A stretch of DNA of 64,000 nucleotides from Caenorhabditis remanei (lineage: Eukaryota > Nematoda > Chromadorea > Rhabditida > Rhabditidae), in the NCBI RefSeq assembly GCF_010183535.1, contig NC_071328.1, forward strand, positions 10,168,001 through 10,232,000, read 5' to 3'. The notes below the pieces were generated by a model. The model had not been told where the DNA came from. It was given only the letters and a program-made list of their open reading frames with translations, and searched no databases. Position numbers and translations under genes: made by a program. Positions 26,222 to 40,438 of the stretch are shown piece after piece. Every line of letters begins with the position of its first letter. Within the stretch, counting starts at the first letter, position 1.

Positions 26222-27325
26222 TCCATTAGACGACCTGAAATAAGCATGAAAAGTGAAAAATCGGGAGTGTTACAGAAGAATTGAGAAAGTCAATGAAAAT
26301 TGATTTAGCGAACTACATCAAACGATAGTTGCTGACCATATCAGCGTAAAATAGTAAGCAAGCGGACAGAAAGCAATGATGGTTGTGGGAGGCAAAAATG
26401 ATGACAGTGGACACTAAGAGGCGCTGAGGAGATGGAGGCATAGAGAACGGCCTATATCTTTGCTTCTCTCTTTTTCGCAAGTGTTTCCTCTCAGCGGATA
26501 AAGTGCTCTGAGGAAACTGATTCGAGAAGAAGCAATTTTAAATTATTTCATAACAAAAAATATAGTTTTCATTGTCTTGCCCTCGGGAAAGTTGTTTATT
26601 TGTTGTAAAATCAGTTTAAAAAGTACTTTTCTAACAATACATCAGTTTAAATAAATTGACATGGAAAATATTTTTTACAGCAGGAAGGGATAAATAAAGG
26701 AACACATGGAAAAGAAAAATACAATTGTAAAAAAATTACAGTATGCGCGGTACGGTGTGGGACCTATTTAAGAATAAACATGAATGATCCTTTAAAATGA
26801 TACGGTACATAGTCTCCGATTTATCAAAATTATCGAACGGTCGGGATTCACCGCAGTTCTAATATGATTAACTAATACATTTTCAGCAGTTATTTCGAAA
26901 CAAACAAGTTTGTTTTTCATTTGTGTTATATAACTGAGAAAGCAAAATGCAAATTTACGCTTTCATCAGTTCACACAGACTTTAATTTCATGAAACGCTA
27001 ATTCTTTAGTTATTTGGCCGATGTGAAGAGAACGCCAGTAGTATTTTTTTAATTTTGAAAATTGATGTTACAGAAATATCTGCTTCATTTGAAGTTGTCT
27101 TCGATTTTCTATTTTCTCGAGCGTCTCGTGCTCCCTATGGCCGCCGACTGAACAGCTGTTTTCTAGGCCACCGTTTTCGCGCGACTAGTGAATCGGTTTT
27201 CGAATATATATTGCATTATTGCACAACGTTTTTTTGTCGACACAAAATCTAGAATATCTTTTCACTCTTTATTTGCGTTCACATCAAGTTTAGTGCTAAA
27301 TACCGAATTTATTTTATTGTTTAGA
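26222..27325. other. Divergent promoter region between ubr-1 and npp-11
   Basis: AT-rich intergenic DNA between divergent genes. There may be a short ubr-1 5' exon at its left edge. A TTTAG acceptor lies two bases before the npp-11 ATG. No other gene is seen. Confidence 0.5.
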
Positions 27326-30021
27326 ATGTTCGGAAACTCGGCTCCTAAACCATCCATTTTTGGCGGTGCTACAACAACCACCGCTTCTTCAGGATTTTCA
27401 TTCGGTAATACAGCAACTAACACAGGTAAAACTATTTTCCACAAGTTTCGCATCCATTTTCAATTTTTCAGTAAACAATATGTTCGGTGCTAGCACAACT
27501 ACTTCTGGTGGAAATGCCAATCCGTTTGGAGGAACGTCAACACAGGCCCCTGTAAGCACTGGTCTTTTTGGAACTGGATCGTCTGGTAAGTAGCGTTACA
27601 TAATTGGGCTATTCATGTTCGGGAAAATAGTTTTTCCTCGATCAATAAACTGAAAAAAGGCTGGGTTTCCGGTATATCAGACAAGAAAAACGTTTTTAGA
27701 CGTGAGAAACCCCTTAAAATTGAAATGTAACTGATTTTTCTTCTGCGCCCGCAACCCGATCTATTTTTAATGAATTTTCAGCAGCCGCAGCACCTGCAAC
27801 AACTGGCCTTTTCGGAAATAACACCTCCGCGGCTCCTGCCAATACGAACGTTTTCGGTTCTTCGGTGAGCAACGCTACTCCAAGCACTGGCCTCTTCGGA
27901 GCTACCGCACCAACAGCAAATCTGTTTGGTGCCGGAAATACTGCCACTTCTGCTCCAGCCACTGGAGGACTTTTCGGACAGTCTGCTAACACGTCAGCAG
28001 CTCCATCTAGTAATCTTTTTGGCAACACAACGACATCAACGTCATTAAACCCCGGATTATTCGGTTCTTCAACTGGTACCGTGACATCTGGTTTGTTCGG
28101 CAATACATCCACGCCTGCGGCACCGGCCAGTAGCATGTTTGGTGCCGCTACCAATACTGCGCCTGCAACGTCAAACACAGGTCTTTTTGGATCTTCCTCA
28201 ACTGTACAAACCAGCGGGGGAAACATCTTCGGAACAGCTACCTCAACCTCCCCAGCCGCCCCTCCAGCTAGCGGGCTCTTCGGAAGTACTGCTCCTGCAC
28301 CCGCAGCACCTGGAGTTGGTCTGTTTGGAACCAGTAATGCAGCCAAGCCAGCTGCAACTGCAAACACTACCGGTGGTCTTTTTGGATCTAACACTCAAAC
28401 TGCTGGTGGACTGTTCGCTTCTACAACTCCCGCTACTACCACAACAGCTCCATCAACCGGAATGTTTGCTTCCCCAGCTGCCGCAGCAGCAACAGTTTCT
28501 ACTACTGGAGGACTTTTTGGTGGAAACGCTAATACTCTGACCAGTTCAACAGGTGGACTATTCAGTTCCACAACCCAAACGAATGTACCGGCTGCAACAA
28601 CGGCTGTTACATCTTCCGGTCAGTCAAATACAGCTGCGGTTCCAACTGGTGGACTTTTTGGAACCTCATCTACAACTGCACCAGTGCCAGCTTCTGCTGG
28701 AAATTTGTTCGGCGCAACTGCAGTATCCACCGCGTCTGCTTCTACTCTACCGTCAACCGGAGGACTTTTCGGCACCAAGCCTTCCACTACAACCACCACT
28801 TCTGCACCATCTTCCGGAGGATTATTTGGAACGACTTCAGCAGCAGCCCCATCTATCGCTCCATCCGGGACAACCGGAAGTTTTGGAGCAACGCCAGCTA
28901 CTACATCCACTGCCACTTCTTCTGCTGCACCAACTGGAAGTTTATTTGGTGCGACATCTGCTGCTCCTGCTCCTGCTCTCACTTTGAACTTGGGACTTCC
29001 TCCAACTACAGCATCTACTACCGCTTCTTCTATTCCCACCGCCTCTTTGAATCCTCCCGTTGTCAGTACTCCGAAGCAAGCAGAAACGACTTCAACTGGA
29101 CTGGGACTCACTTCAACACCACTGGCAAAAGGATCAGGGTACGTTAAAAATACTTCGGTTTATAAACGCTGCCTTTTTATGAAGTGCATTCCTTTTTTTC
29201 TTTGCTATTCTATTCCTCATGAATCACCTTACAGCTGGGCGGCCGCCGGTCTTGGTGGGCTAAAAGGAGCAGCTACAACTACTGCAAGTCTTAAAGTTGG
29301 AGCGAGCGGGAGTGACAGTCTTTCTGAAGAAGAAATCAAAGCTGGACTGGGAGGAACTGATTCGAAAGCATTTTTCAATGCTCTGCAGGAAGTTGTCAAT
29401 AGTTATCATTCGGAAATCGCCAAACAGGAACGAGTATTCAACAATAAAATTCTAGAGCTCAATGCATATGATCGTGAGCTAATTTCTTTGGAGCCAAAGG
29501 TTTTGGGCTTATACACTCAGATGGATGAGCTGAGCGGAAGTTGTAAGAAACTAAATTTCAATATTGGTTCTATGACATCTGTATTGAATGACATCGAAGA
29601 AACAGTCGCTGAGCTTGAGAAAAAATTGAATCTTCCTGATTGGACTAATCTGGAGTACAAATTTCCACTAGACAGCCGATTCGCTAGTAGACATGATGTT
29701 CAGAGAGTTCAAATGTAAGCTTGTGCATCTGCCTACAACTTACGACAAACCCTTATTTTCAGAGCTCAAATGATGTTGAACGTGGATGCTCAGATGAAGT
29801 CTGCCGATTTCGATCTTGACCAAATCGATCAGTCTCTGAATAATATGCAAACATCCGTTTTGAAGACTAAGACCGACATTCCATTGGAAAAGACTGAAGC
29901 GATAATGAAGAAGCAACTTCAGAAACTGATGGAACTATCTGGACAACATTGTATCACTCGTGAAAAGTTGAACAAGTTGAAGGACGATCACAATCTGCGT
30001 TTGAATAACTCGAAAGCATAA
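27326..30021 (+). CDS. npp-11: Nucleoporin p62 (Nup62) homologue
   Basis: Five exons (27326-27425, 27472-27585, 27782-29138, 29235-29714, 29763-30021) encode about 769 residues. The first 500 residues are a Thr/Ala/Ser-rich low-complexity region with dozens of GLFG and xxFG repeats, the disordered FG mesh that binds transport receptors. The last 240 residues are an alpha-helical coiled coil with the Nsp1_C/Nup62 pattern (FNNKILELNAYDRELI, ETVAELEKKLNLPDW), which trimerises with Nup58 and Nup54 in the central channel of the nuclear pore. The start is chosen because it begins MFGNSAPKPSIFGG directly after an acceptor site. A poly(A) signal lies at 30203-30208. Long open frames on the opposite strand of the FG region are compositional shadows. 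Confidence 0.96.
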
Positions 30022-30202
30022 CTGCCCAATTCTGATAACATAACAACTTTCTATTCATTTTTTACTATTTATTTCTCATTTATATTTTTTCTATATTCCA
30101 CCTACATGTTCACCTGTTCCTGTTGTTTTGAACTCCATCATCATCTATTTATCATTTCATTTTGCTGTTTTCGTTTCACCTGTGTGAATGATGATTATTA
30201 TA

Positions 30203-30208
30203 AATAAA
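30203..30208 (+). terminator. Poly(A) signal of npp-11
   Basis: AATAAA lies 182 bp after the stop codon. Confidence 0.65.
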
Positions 30209-33942
<3,734 letters not shown>

Positions 33943-34844
33943 ATTTCTTTTCTCAATTACTTATCACCACAAATTTCCTATCCTAAACCATTCTCTTCCT
34001 CCTTTTTGAGTGAAATGCGTTCTAATTTTGAATCTCGATTCCCTCGCAGTCAACCAGACGAAAAATTTTCAGCGTGTTTCCTCAATATTTCATAATGTTC
34101 ATTTCTTGTCCTTCTCCCCTTGTCGTTAGGCGCTTCTCTAGTCTCAAGATATTTGAACAACATTTACACCCCGTTCCAACAAAGTATATTGCTATCTAAC
34201 TCATTAAATTTACTGTACATTTTCACTCTTCTTCCGCTTGCTTTTCTATTTTCTCTTTCCCTTTTCTCCAAATTCTTTGAATAGAAAGAGCGTGAATAAT
34301 CTGAAATTACTGTGATTTTCCATCCCCTACGTCAGATCAGAATGTTGTGAAAATCCTTCCGTCTTTTTTCTATCTCTTTTGAACTTTTGTCTGTAACCCG
34401 TCTGCTTCTTCGTTTTCTTTTCTTCTTCAATTTTTTTTTCCCTTTTTTTCTGTTTAACCAAAACTATCCTTTTGCGACCGAATAAATAAATCAATAAATA
34501 TCTTATGATTAAAAAAGTGACCGCGAAAGTCTGAAATCTTCTGATTACTTTGATGAAAGCGATAGGTTTACCAAGAGAAGTTCGATTGGTAGAGTGACTG
34601 ATAAGCGATCGAGAAAAAGACATCACCCCATTAGAACGACTGAGAATTCATTGAGACCAAATGGCTTCGCTTCGTGGTGTAACACCACTGATATTTTCGT
34701 ATACGACTAATTGCGAGGTTTTTTGTTTCTAACAATATGAAATAATTTTACAATAAGTATATTATTTATTTACCACAAGATGTTTAACCTGTTAATTACA
34801 CTGCAGCAGTCAATTTGTACATTTTTCAAGGTAATTCTATCATT
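33943..34844. other. unc-108 3' UTR and promoter of the pyruvate-carrier gene
   Basis: AT- and pyrimidine-rich spacer with no coding exon. An ATTTTTCAAG acceptor-like sequence ends at 34830, 14 bases before the next start codon. Confidence 0.5.
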
Positions 34845-35364
34845 ATGGGCCCACACCGTCTTCTTTACCAAGCTCTTTGTAAAGCCGGAGACAAATTGGT
34901 CTATCCGGTTCTTCCAGCCTTCGCCAAGCCTGCTTGGAATCATGCAGCCGGTCCGAAAACTGTGTTTTTCTGGGCACCGACAATCAAGTGGGCTCTTGTC
35001 GGAGCTGGTCTCGCGGATTTGGCCAGACCAGCTGATAAGCTGTCTGTTTATCAGGTCTGACTTGTTATTGTAGTCAAGCATATTTTAGTTACTTGAATGT
35101 TTGCAAACTATCAAAAATCGATTTTTCAGAACTCTGCATTGTTTGCCACTGGAGCCATCTGGACACGTTACTGTCTTGTCATCACACCGGTCAATTACTA
35201 CTTGAGTAGTGTGAACTTCTTTGTTATGTGTACCGGTCTTGCTCAACTCTGCAGAGTGGCTCATTACAGGTGAAAGCAAGTGATTATTATTCAATCGTAA
35301 CTCACGTATTTCCAGGTATCAAAACCCTGATTGGGAGACAAAGGAGATCATGGAGACGCACTAA
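34845..35364 (+). CDS. mpc-2: Mitochondrial pyruvate carrier subunit, MPC2 type
   Basis: Three exons (34845-35054, 35130-35269, 35316-35364) encode about 132 residues, the MPC2 size. The signature HAAGPKTVFFWAPTIKW, followed by GAGLADLARPADKLS, matches MPC2 rather than the shorter MPC1. Three hydrophobic segments are visible, as in the family. MPC1/MPC2 heterodimers in the inner mitochondrial membrane import pyruvate into the matrix. The symbol follows orthology and could be numbered differently in the nematode nomenclature. A poly(A) signal lies at 35429-35434, and the next same-strand gene begins about 130 bp after it, so the two are likely one operon. Confidence 0.92.
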
Positions 35365-35428
35365 GTCATCGATCAATTTTAGGATAACCACGAGTAATTA
35401 GTAAATCCCAATTGAATATGAACATGTG

Positions 35429-35434
35429 AATAAA
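35429..35434 (+). terminator. Poly(A) signal between two operon-like genes
   Basis: AATAAA lies 65 bp after the pyruvate-carrier stop codon and about 122 bp before the downstream acceptor, the spacing usual in C. elegans operons. Confidence 0.65.
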
Positions 35435-35560
35435 ATAATCTTAGCTCGAATATTTTTGCATAACTCTTAATTATCATAGTTGATTTTTCTTTTTCAAAAT
35501 ATTTTTTTATATTGGATAACTTCTTTTCTCTAAAAGTTTCTGCAATCTATCATTTAGGTA

Positions 35561-36014
35561 ATGTCGGAATATAGCATAAAGTGCGTTTGTTCAATTGTAG
35601 CCGTTGGATTCTTGTGGGGAGCTACTAACCCACTTCTAAGATTGGCTTCGAAAGAACGAGACAAAAATGTAGTTCCGACCGATAATGAGAGCTTGTTGAA
35701 ATTAATTCACAATTTCTTCAAGGCATTTCTTAACTGGAGATTTTCTATTCCGTTTGCCCTCAATCAGTGTGGATCGGTTTATAACTATTCGTTGCTACTC
35801 ATACCTTGTTATCTGTTTTCAGATTATGTTCAATGCCCTAATTGTTCATTTCCCTGTAACAGTCGTTGTTCCCTGTGTTAATGCAATTCAGTTTATTGCA
35901 ACTGTGGTAGTTGGAAGAATGATGGGAGAGCATATGCAATCATCCTCGATGAAACAAAAAGTTGGAATGATCTTGGCTGTGTCTTCAATTATCGGAATGC
36001 TTATCTATAAATGA
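35561..36014 (+). CDS. TMEM234-like small membrane protein
   Basis: Two exons (35561-35776, 35823-36014) encode about 135 residues. The protein has an N-terminal hydrophobic segment with VGFLWGATNPLLRLAS, an amphipathic stretch, the sequence FALNQCGS, and two further hydrophobic segments with PCVNAIQFIATVVVGRMMGE. This is the EamA-like half-transporter pattern of TMEM234. The function in worms is unknown; vertebrate TMEM234 is needed in kidney filtration. The intron is 46 bp. The acceptor CATTTAG lies three bases before the ATG, and the gap of 197 bp to the previous stop codon suggests a downstream operon gene that receives SL2. Confidence 0.85.
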
Positions 36015-37500
36015 GTTCATGAAAATCTTCAAGTTGATCAGAGAAACCTTCTTATTTGTGGTTGTTCGGAGAATATTTCAATTTTATTCATAAAAAAACT
36101 TGATTTGGTTTCTTTTTCGCATGTCAGGCAGACATTACCGATCAATTATTATGAAGTGACGTCACTGAATAAGACAGTGTGATAACACGTGTGAAAAATG
36201 GAGACATCAGAATTTTCTCAACCTAGCGTGATTGCATTCATTAATTTTGTGGCAATTTTTTTTTGAAAAAATGTTATTACTTCATTTACCGGTTTCTCGT
36301 ACATTTTATATTTTATTAAATCGTTGTTGTGCTGTTGAAATCGAAGACTTCTAAGGGTTGATATATTAACGAAGTCTCGAAAGGTATCTCTGCTGAAGTA
36401 GTTGCAGCATTTCTTGTCTGACTAATCATGACTCAAGTTATTGCGAAACAGAAAATAGACATGTGACCATTATTTCCTTCTCTAGAATTGTGTGCCGACA
36501 GCGAGCAAGAATAGAGGCAAGCGGCGAGCTCAACCATAAGCACGTTGAGCTCTCCGTTTCTCTGCTCTCTGGCGCCTTCTTCCCAGCTCACTGGCGCGAC
36601 TCTCTGCGTCTCCTTCTTCCCTAATATTTTCTTGATTCTTTCATTCTCTTCTCTCTACCACCGCCCGCTCACTTTTTTCGTTTTCTAATCAGATAGCTTT
36701 TTTCAGTAGTTCCAATTTCTCCAAACAAAGCAATTATTTGTTAACTTCGTCCTTGGCGAAACACGTAATCCGTTGATCTTTCTGAAATTCCACAGTTTTT
36801 TCAGTAGTAGTTAGAAATTTCATTCAACCTAAGTAATGTTTGAATTAAACAATCGATTGCACCAGATAAAGATTTCTGGCTCATCGTACTCCCGAGTGAT
36901 AACCCAATAATTTGTCTGACGTCTTATTTTTCTTCAACTGTTGTAGCCTTTTCTCGACATTAAATTTTATCCGATCATGTGGTCTACAATTTTCATGTTA
37001 CGAAATAGACCCGTAGATCTTTTTTTAGCCCGATCATAAGGTGAACAAAAAACAGAGGTTTTCATTCAGGAAAAAAACGGATATCGTTATTATTTATTAG
37101 CGTGCTTCTTTTTTCGAACACAGTTGATGAACCGTATTTATCAAAAAATCTTTTACTTTTTTAGGGCAGTTTTCCTTTTTTCCATTTTCGGTGTTGGAAC
37201 TAGGGGTATGACTTCACATCAAAATTGTTCACTGCGAAAAACAACAGGCTGTGACATCATCACAACATTTCCGACGACTGCTCCATTTTCTGTTTTTTAA
37301 AAAAGTTTTTTTCTTCTACTCAGAAAACACAAACTTTGTAACGACGGCATCTTGTGATCGGGTCTTTTCTTATCATTTCTGTAATTCTCATTGTTTGAAT
37401 CCTACTTTTCTCTGATAACTTCTTTTATTCATTATAATTACTGATACTATTTTTTCACTTTGCCCGTCATTCAAAATCATAAGTCGTGAACTTTTTTCAG
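36015..37500. other. Intergenic region upstream of the antizyme-inhibitor-like gene
   Basis: About 1.5 kb of AT-rich DNA without coding exons that I can support. It probably contains the promoter of the next gene. An acceptor CTTTTTTCAG ends at 37500 and marks the probable 5' end of the leader exon. Confidence 0.5.
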
Positions 37501-37601
37501 ATTGAATCCGTGCCTATCAGCCCGGATTTGAACTCCTATCCTTGCGTGTAAACACTCACCCAAGACTTCCTCTTCCGTGCACTCCAAGGGAGAGAGTGTG
37601 C

Positions 37602-37661
37602 ATGGAAACTTGCATTAACTGTCCCCAATTCATCCAAGATTCCCACCGCCGAGGAATCTAA
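37602..37661 (+). promoter_or_regulatory. Short AUG upstream ORF in the leader of the antizyme-inhibitor-like gene
   Basis: An ATG at 37602 opens a 19-codon frame (starting METCINC) that ends with TAA at 37659-37661. It overlaps the beginning of the longer non-AUG frame in another phase. It lies in the same leader exon and could shape scanning to the ATT-initiated frame. Confidence 0.4.
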
Positions 37662-37846
37662 CGAGTCTTCCATACCGCCCTTAAGTGGCGCAGTAAGTTC
37701 AATCTATAAGTTTTTAGCTGATTTCCTCCTCATTACAGGTAGTCGATCAGATCGAAAAGATCTACGCGGAACCTCAGCTTCGCGCAAGTCAAATCCAGCT
37801 CGACAAAAACGCCGAACCGCCTTGGGATCCAGATCCGAAAGCTTAA
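37639..37846 (+). promoter_or_regulatory. Conserved non-AUG upstream reading frame ending in PPW (polyamine-sensing uCC)
   Basis: Two leader exons (ending 37692, resuming 37739) join into an open frame without any ATG that ends PPWDPDPKA-stop (PPW at 37817-37825, stop 37844-37846, just before the next donor site). The frame is closed upstream by a TAA at about 37552, and the best near-cognate start is ATT at 37639, giving 53 residues. Antizyme inhibitor and ODC-homologue mRNAs of many animals carry just such a frame, started at a non-AUG codon, where high polyamine stalls ribosomes at the terminal PPW motif and lowers synthesis of the main protein. The position, size, lack of AUG and PPW ending all fit. 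The start codon is inferred. Confidence 0.85.
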
Positions 37847-38357
37847 GGTAATAAAAGACCGGAATGTGTTTTTCGTGTAATTTTGAAGCACAACACATTG
37901 GTGTTTAGAGTGTGCTACAGTAGAACACTAGTTTTTACAGCTCTCCCAACGTCACATCTCGTCTTCTTTGCCGACTGACCGACTCTTGACATATACACCC
38001 GGCCTATTATCGATTATAAAGACGGATCCATCTGTCACATCTTTTGTATTCATTTAACCTTTCTTCACACTCCAGCGGCGTGCCTCGAGTCGGGATAATC
38101 TCCGCCTCGACGCCGTTCACCTGGTTTTTGTTACCCTCAAAATTCCGACGGTGCTTTGCTCCTCATCTCCAACCCGCCTCTGTCCACCTGACGTTGTCTC
38201 CTGGATCTCTCGTGAAGAGCTAGCGTCACGAATTTCCAACAACCGTCACATCCCGCCTTAACTTCCCGAAGTCTTCACTTTTTTTCCAGTAAATAAACAA
38301 CCCCATTGTGAGTTTTTTGAATGCAGATTCTCGATATCAATGTTTCTTGCAGGACTG

Positions 38358-39892
38358 ATGGTCAGACGACGCCTTCCTTCCTCTACCTACTACACCCCCG
38401 CTGGTGAGCCTGAATGGTCTCGAGAAACTTTCGGGGAGCAATCGATCGCAGTTCTCTCCGGAGCATATAGAAATCCGATCGAAATGGCGCGACATGTCGC
38501 TGCTAGTTGTGGCTCCCAACAACCGTTTTTCGTTATGGACGTTGCCGCAATCGAAAGACGTCTCGAAGCTCTTCGAGTTATGCTCCCTCGGATCCGACCG
38601 AATTATGCTGTTGCTTGCAATGCCGATCCTGTTTTAGCTCGGGTTCTTTCAAACAATATCGATGTTAATTTCGAAGTTTCTAACTCAGCAGAGCTTGAGT
38701 TGACCAACTTGTATTCCGAACCTACCAGATCTATTTTCTGCTCACAGTTGATGACTCGTAAAGCCATTAAAACCGCCGTCCTGTCTGGATGTATGACATT
38801 TGTTGTGGAAAACGAGAAACAAATGACTGATGTCATGAATGCATCGCCTGAAGCTGAAATCGTCATCGGTATCTGTCTCTCTTATTCATCCGGCGAAGTT
38901 CCATTTGGTTGTTCCGTCGATGAACTGGAAGAAATTCTAGAAATGGGACATCTTCTCGGTGCAAACATTTCTGGAATTTAGTGAGTTTCTTGTTTTCATC
39001 TATTCAAACATGATAATTGTTTTCAGTTTGGAACTTGGAGTTCGCGCTTCGTTGCACGATTACATCCATGCTTTGCACGATGCGAGCTCTATGATCGTCA
39101 CTGCAAATGAAAAATTCCTGTCTCTCCGTTATGTTACATTCGGAAACCTTGCCATTCCAACTGCAGAAGATGGATCTGTGAACAACAACGATTTCATTTC
39201 TTTCTGCAACGCTATGAACGAAACCATTTGTGAATTGTTTGATGACAGCATCGAGTTTTCTGCGAACATTGGCCGCTTTCTTGTGACAAATGCATTCGCA
39301 CTATGCACGAATGTAATTGGAAAGCGTGCCCTGGACGCGAAATTCATTACCAATGATGATTTTGATGACGGAGTTGGATTCGTTTATCAAACAAACGATG
39401 GCGTTTATGGATCATTCGGATGCAAACAAATGGACATCAACCCATTGTGCAAACCGCTAGATGTCCAAAAAGAGTCTGTTGATGAACAGTTGCACTTCGG
39501 CACTATCCTTGGCCCAACTCTCGATTGTACTGATGTAGCCCAAAGAATCACTAAATGCCGTCAATTGCGAGTCGGCGAGTGGCTTGTTTGGGAGCAGATG
39601 GGAGCCTTCACGATTCCGGCAGACAGTGAGCATTCAGTCCCGCCTGTTTATTATTATTCTGGAAGGGAATGCTGGTATAAAATACGATGACATCGCTAAA
39701 ATAAAATTATATGTAAATTTCAGGCAAAAACTGATTCATAAAGATGAACAGCGTCGATCACCGTCGCCAATTGTTATTGATGACAACGAAGACATGGGAA
39801 GTGATGGCGAGGGTGGTTACGCGTCTTCATGTGAGGATTTGGATATGGCGATGGTATTAGAGCCACTGGTCGAAGATCCAAACGAATTTTAA
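38358..39892 (+). CDS. Ornithine decarboxylase-like protein, probable antizyme inhibitor (catalytic residues lost)
   Basis: Three exons (38358-38980, 39027-39674, 39724-39892) encode about 479 residues of the group IV decarboxylase fold: an alpha/beta barrel starting PFFVMDVAAIERR and a C-terminal beta domain with GEWLVWEQMGAFTIP. Key ODC residues are missing. The PLP lysine in YAVKCN is alanine here (YAVACN), the active-site cysteine of GPTC is leucine (GPTLD), and the phosphate-binding GSG region is not recognisable (IYLELGVRA). So it should not decarboxylate ornithine. Antizyme inhibitors are such dead ODC copies that bind antizyme and spare ODC. The PPW leader frame supports this. The acidic C-terminal tail (DDNEDMGSDGEGG) is unlike the ODC PEST end. 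The start at 38358 assumes a 45 bp intron at 38308-38352; if that is retained, an in-frame ATG at 38340 adds six residues. Probably F53F10.2. Confidence 0.88.
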
Positions 39893-40438
39893 ATTTTTGA
39901 CCCTTTTTCTATAAATATTTTATTGTTCCTTTCCTCCATTAGGTTTTTCTACAACTACTGCAACTAAAAAAAATTCCAAAACAATAAGCTCCGTTCCAAT
40001 AACCGCTAAATGTTCTTTCTGTTGTCTCATTCATGTTTTTCCTATTTCTTGAAATTCCACACTGAAATTGAAATTTCACTTGAGAATAAAGATTGAAAGT
40101 TAGAGACCGTAAGAACCGGAAATAAATAAAATCCTGAAGAAACGAAAATCAATGACGGAGGTTACTGTAGAGAAGGCGCACAGCAAAATTACGAAGGGTC
40201 TTGCAGCGAAGAAACTAAACTGAGCGTTTAAATATAATTAAACGGAAAAGTAATAACACTAACCCATCTTTCCTCGTGACTGCTAAAAATGTGGTTTTAT
40301 CAAGCAGATTATTTTAAATAATCATCGAATTTAAAAATTATACTCGCGTGTTTTAAAACATGAATTCCCTCACCGCTTTTCGCAAATTTAATCCTCAAGC
40401 AGTTACAGTTAGTTTTTTATGCGTTCCAGTTTCATAAA
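39893..40438. other. Intergenic region
   Basis: AT-rich spacer with the 3' UTR of the preceding gene. A GCGTTCCAG acceptor ends at 40429, nine bases before the next start codon. Nothing else recognised. Confidence 0.5.

Noticed and set aside
27714..28394. Long minus-strand open frames opposite npp-11 (also 28620-29111)
   Set aside because: They mirror the repetitive FG-coding exon; the Val/Ala/Pro-rich translations are composition artefacts.
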